Origin: Acidobacteriota bacterium
GTDB taxonomy: Bacteria > Actinomycetota > Acidimicrobiia > Acidimicrobiales > RAAP-2
DNA: 33,123 nucleotides
NCBI GenBank assembly: GCA_018970215.1
Contig: JAGWWX010000012.1
Span: 1-33,123 of the forward strand
Direction of reading: 5' to 3'
Shown: piece after piece, positions 32,587 through 33,123 of the stretch
How the letters are laid out: each line of letters starts with the position of its first letter
Position numbering within the stretch: position 1 is the first letter of the stretch
Notes under the pieces: model-generated
The model's database searches: none
What the model was told of the DNA's origin: nothing
What the model saw: the letters and a program-made list of their open reading frames with translations, nothing else
Translations under genes and position numbers: made by a program

Positions 32587-33105
32587 TTACGACCCGCTCA
32601 CCGTTGTGAGGGTGGTCACGACGGTCGTGATAATGACCGTCGAGAGAGCAACCCAGACCCAAAACATACGGACCAACGTGGCATGAGATCCCAGTGTCGC
32701 CGCACTCGAGGGACGTGAGGTCCGTCGCAGAATCCCGAGCCCCAAGAAGACCAGAATTGCTCCGTGAATGAGAGCTGACAGGCCGATGGCGAGCATCGAT
32801 GACCCGTAGGCACTGTAGATAAACAGCTGCGAGTCAGCCTCTGTTCTCCAGTACTGCGGGACCGAACGGAGTTGCATCACAATCAGTACGAGAGATGTCA
32901 CCGTGAGCAGTAGCGCACCGGACGTTCCCACCCGGAGGGACATACGTTCACCGTGAGAGCGGTACGTGCGCTCACCCCACCACAAGGCGGTAGCACTCGC
33001 GACCACGACGGCGGCAATCGACCAGGCGAGTCCGCGGGATAGTGGACTTTCGTGGTTCACGACCATCGATCCACCGTCTTCGAGAAATGCCTGGATCTGT
33101 TCCAT
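32587..33105 (-). CDS. Four-helix membrane protein, possibly heme-copper oxidase subunit III-like
   Basis: The 172-residue product has four hydrophobic helices at about 25-44, 60-80, 98-124 and 144-166. The third segment, AYGSSMLAIGLSALIHGAILVFLGLG, resembles the subunit III pattern AYGSxFFxLTGxHGxHVxxGL. The following HATLVRMFWVWVALSTVI resembles its YWHFVDVVWxxxF end. This is a weak resemblance by eye, and the key histidine and glutamate pattern is incomplete. The start may be ATG at 33105 or ATG at 33066. The frame stays open to the window edge, so the N-terminus may lie outside. Its stop is close to the pyrR promoter. Confidence 0.5.
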   Translation of the reverse strand: MEQIQAFLEDGGSMVVNHESPLSRGLAWSIAAVVVASATALWWGERTYRSHGERMSLRVGTSGALLLTVTSLVLIVMQLRSVPQYWRTEADSQLFIYSAYGSSMLAIGLSALIHGAILVFLGLGILRRTSRPSSAATLGSHATLVRMFWVWVALSTVIITTVVTTLTTVSGS

Positions 33106-33123
33106 CGTTCGCCCACGAGCAGG

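Noticed and set aside
1-33123. CRISPR arrays, insertion sequences, phage genes, tRNAs, toxin-antitoxin or defence systems
   Set aside because: I looked for regular repeats, transposase or integrase motifs and cloverleaf patterns on both strands and saw none. All of the window from 372 rightward is core metabolism, translation and short regulatory gaps.

Overview
The window is about 33 kb of dense core genome from a member of the Actinomycetota. The lineage calls are mIHF (an actinobacteria-specific nucleoid protein), the DUF1844 gene divergent from infC, a PriA without helicase motifs, the PAMHTEMW form of CoaBC, and a pre-16S leader of actinobacterial type. An Acidimicrobiia-like lineage is my inference from the streamlined gene order and is not proven. 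I see no insertion sequence, prophage, CRISPR array, tRNA or toxin/defence system.

Layout. (1) Bases 1-371 hold no protein gene. They look like the promoter and structured leader of a 16S rRNA gene that is transcribed leftward out of the window. (2) 372-6165, minus strand: a tightly overlapping arginine operon argC-argB-argF-argR-argG-argH, which lacks argJ and argD. A likely ArgR operator and a probably leaderless promoter precede argC. An EamA-family exporter gene diverges from it on the plus strand (6213-7064). (3) 7061-12615, minus strand: infC-rpmI-rplT-trmH-like-pheS-pheT, for translation initiation, ribosomal proteins and phenylalanyl-tRNA synthetase. It has a structured infC leader and an ATC start codon on infC. 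A DUF1844 gene diverges from it (12771-13094). (4) 13076-32524, minus strand: twenty consecutive genes with no gap above 33 bases. They are pyrR-pyrB-pyrC-carA-carB-pyrD-pyrF (pyrimidine synthesis), mihF-gmk-rpoZ-coaBC-metK-priA-def-fmt-rpe (housekeeping) and ribD-ribBA-ribH-csp (riboflavin synthesis plus a cold-shock-like protein). (5) 32587-33105, minus strand: a four-helix membrane protein, perhaps related to heme-copper oxidase subunit III, which may continue past the right edge.

How it works together. The pyr genes cover glutamine/bicarbonate to UMP except for the final orotate phosphoribosyltransferase (pyrE) and an electron-transfer partner for PyrD (pyrK). The arg genes cover acetylglutamate to arginine except for the two steps normally made by argD and argJ. 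The rib genes cover GTP and ribulose-5-phosphate to lumazine except for riboflavin synthase (ribE). Rpe and the rib genes share the pentose-phosphate branch. Fmt and Def act at the two ends of the formyl-methionine cycle.

The most notable regulatory element is a PyrR-binding RNA hairpin. It matches the published PyrR consensus at every defined position and sits directly against the pyrR Shine-Dalgarno sequence. This suggests translational feedback at the head of the 20-gene operon. I found no new kind of defence or mobile system. The novelty here lies in regulation, start-codon use and missing pathway genes.
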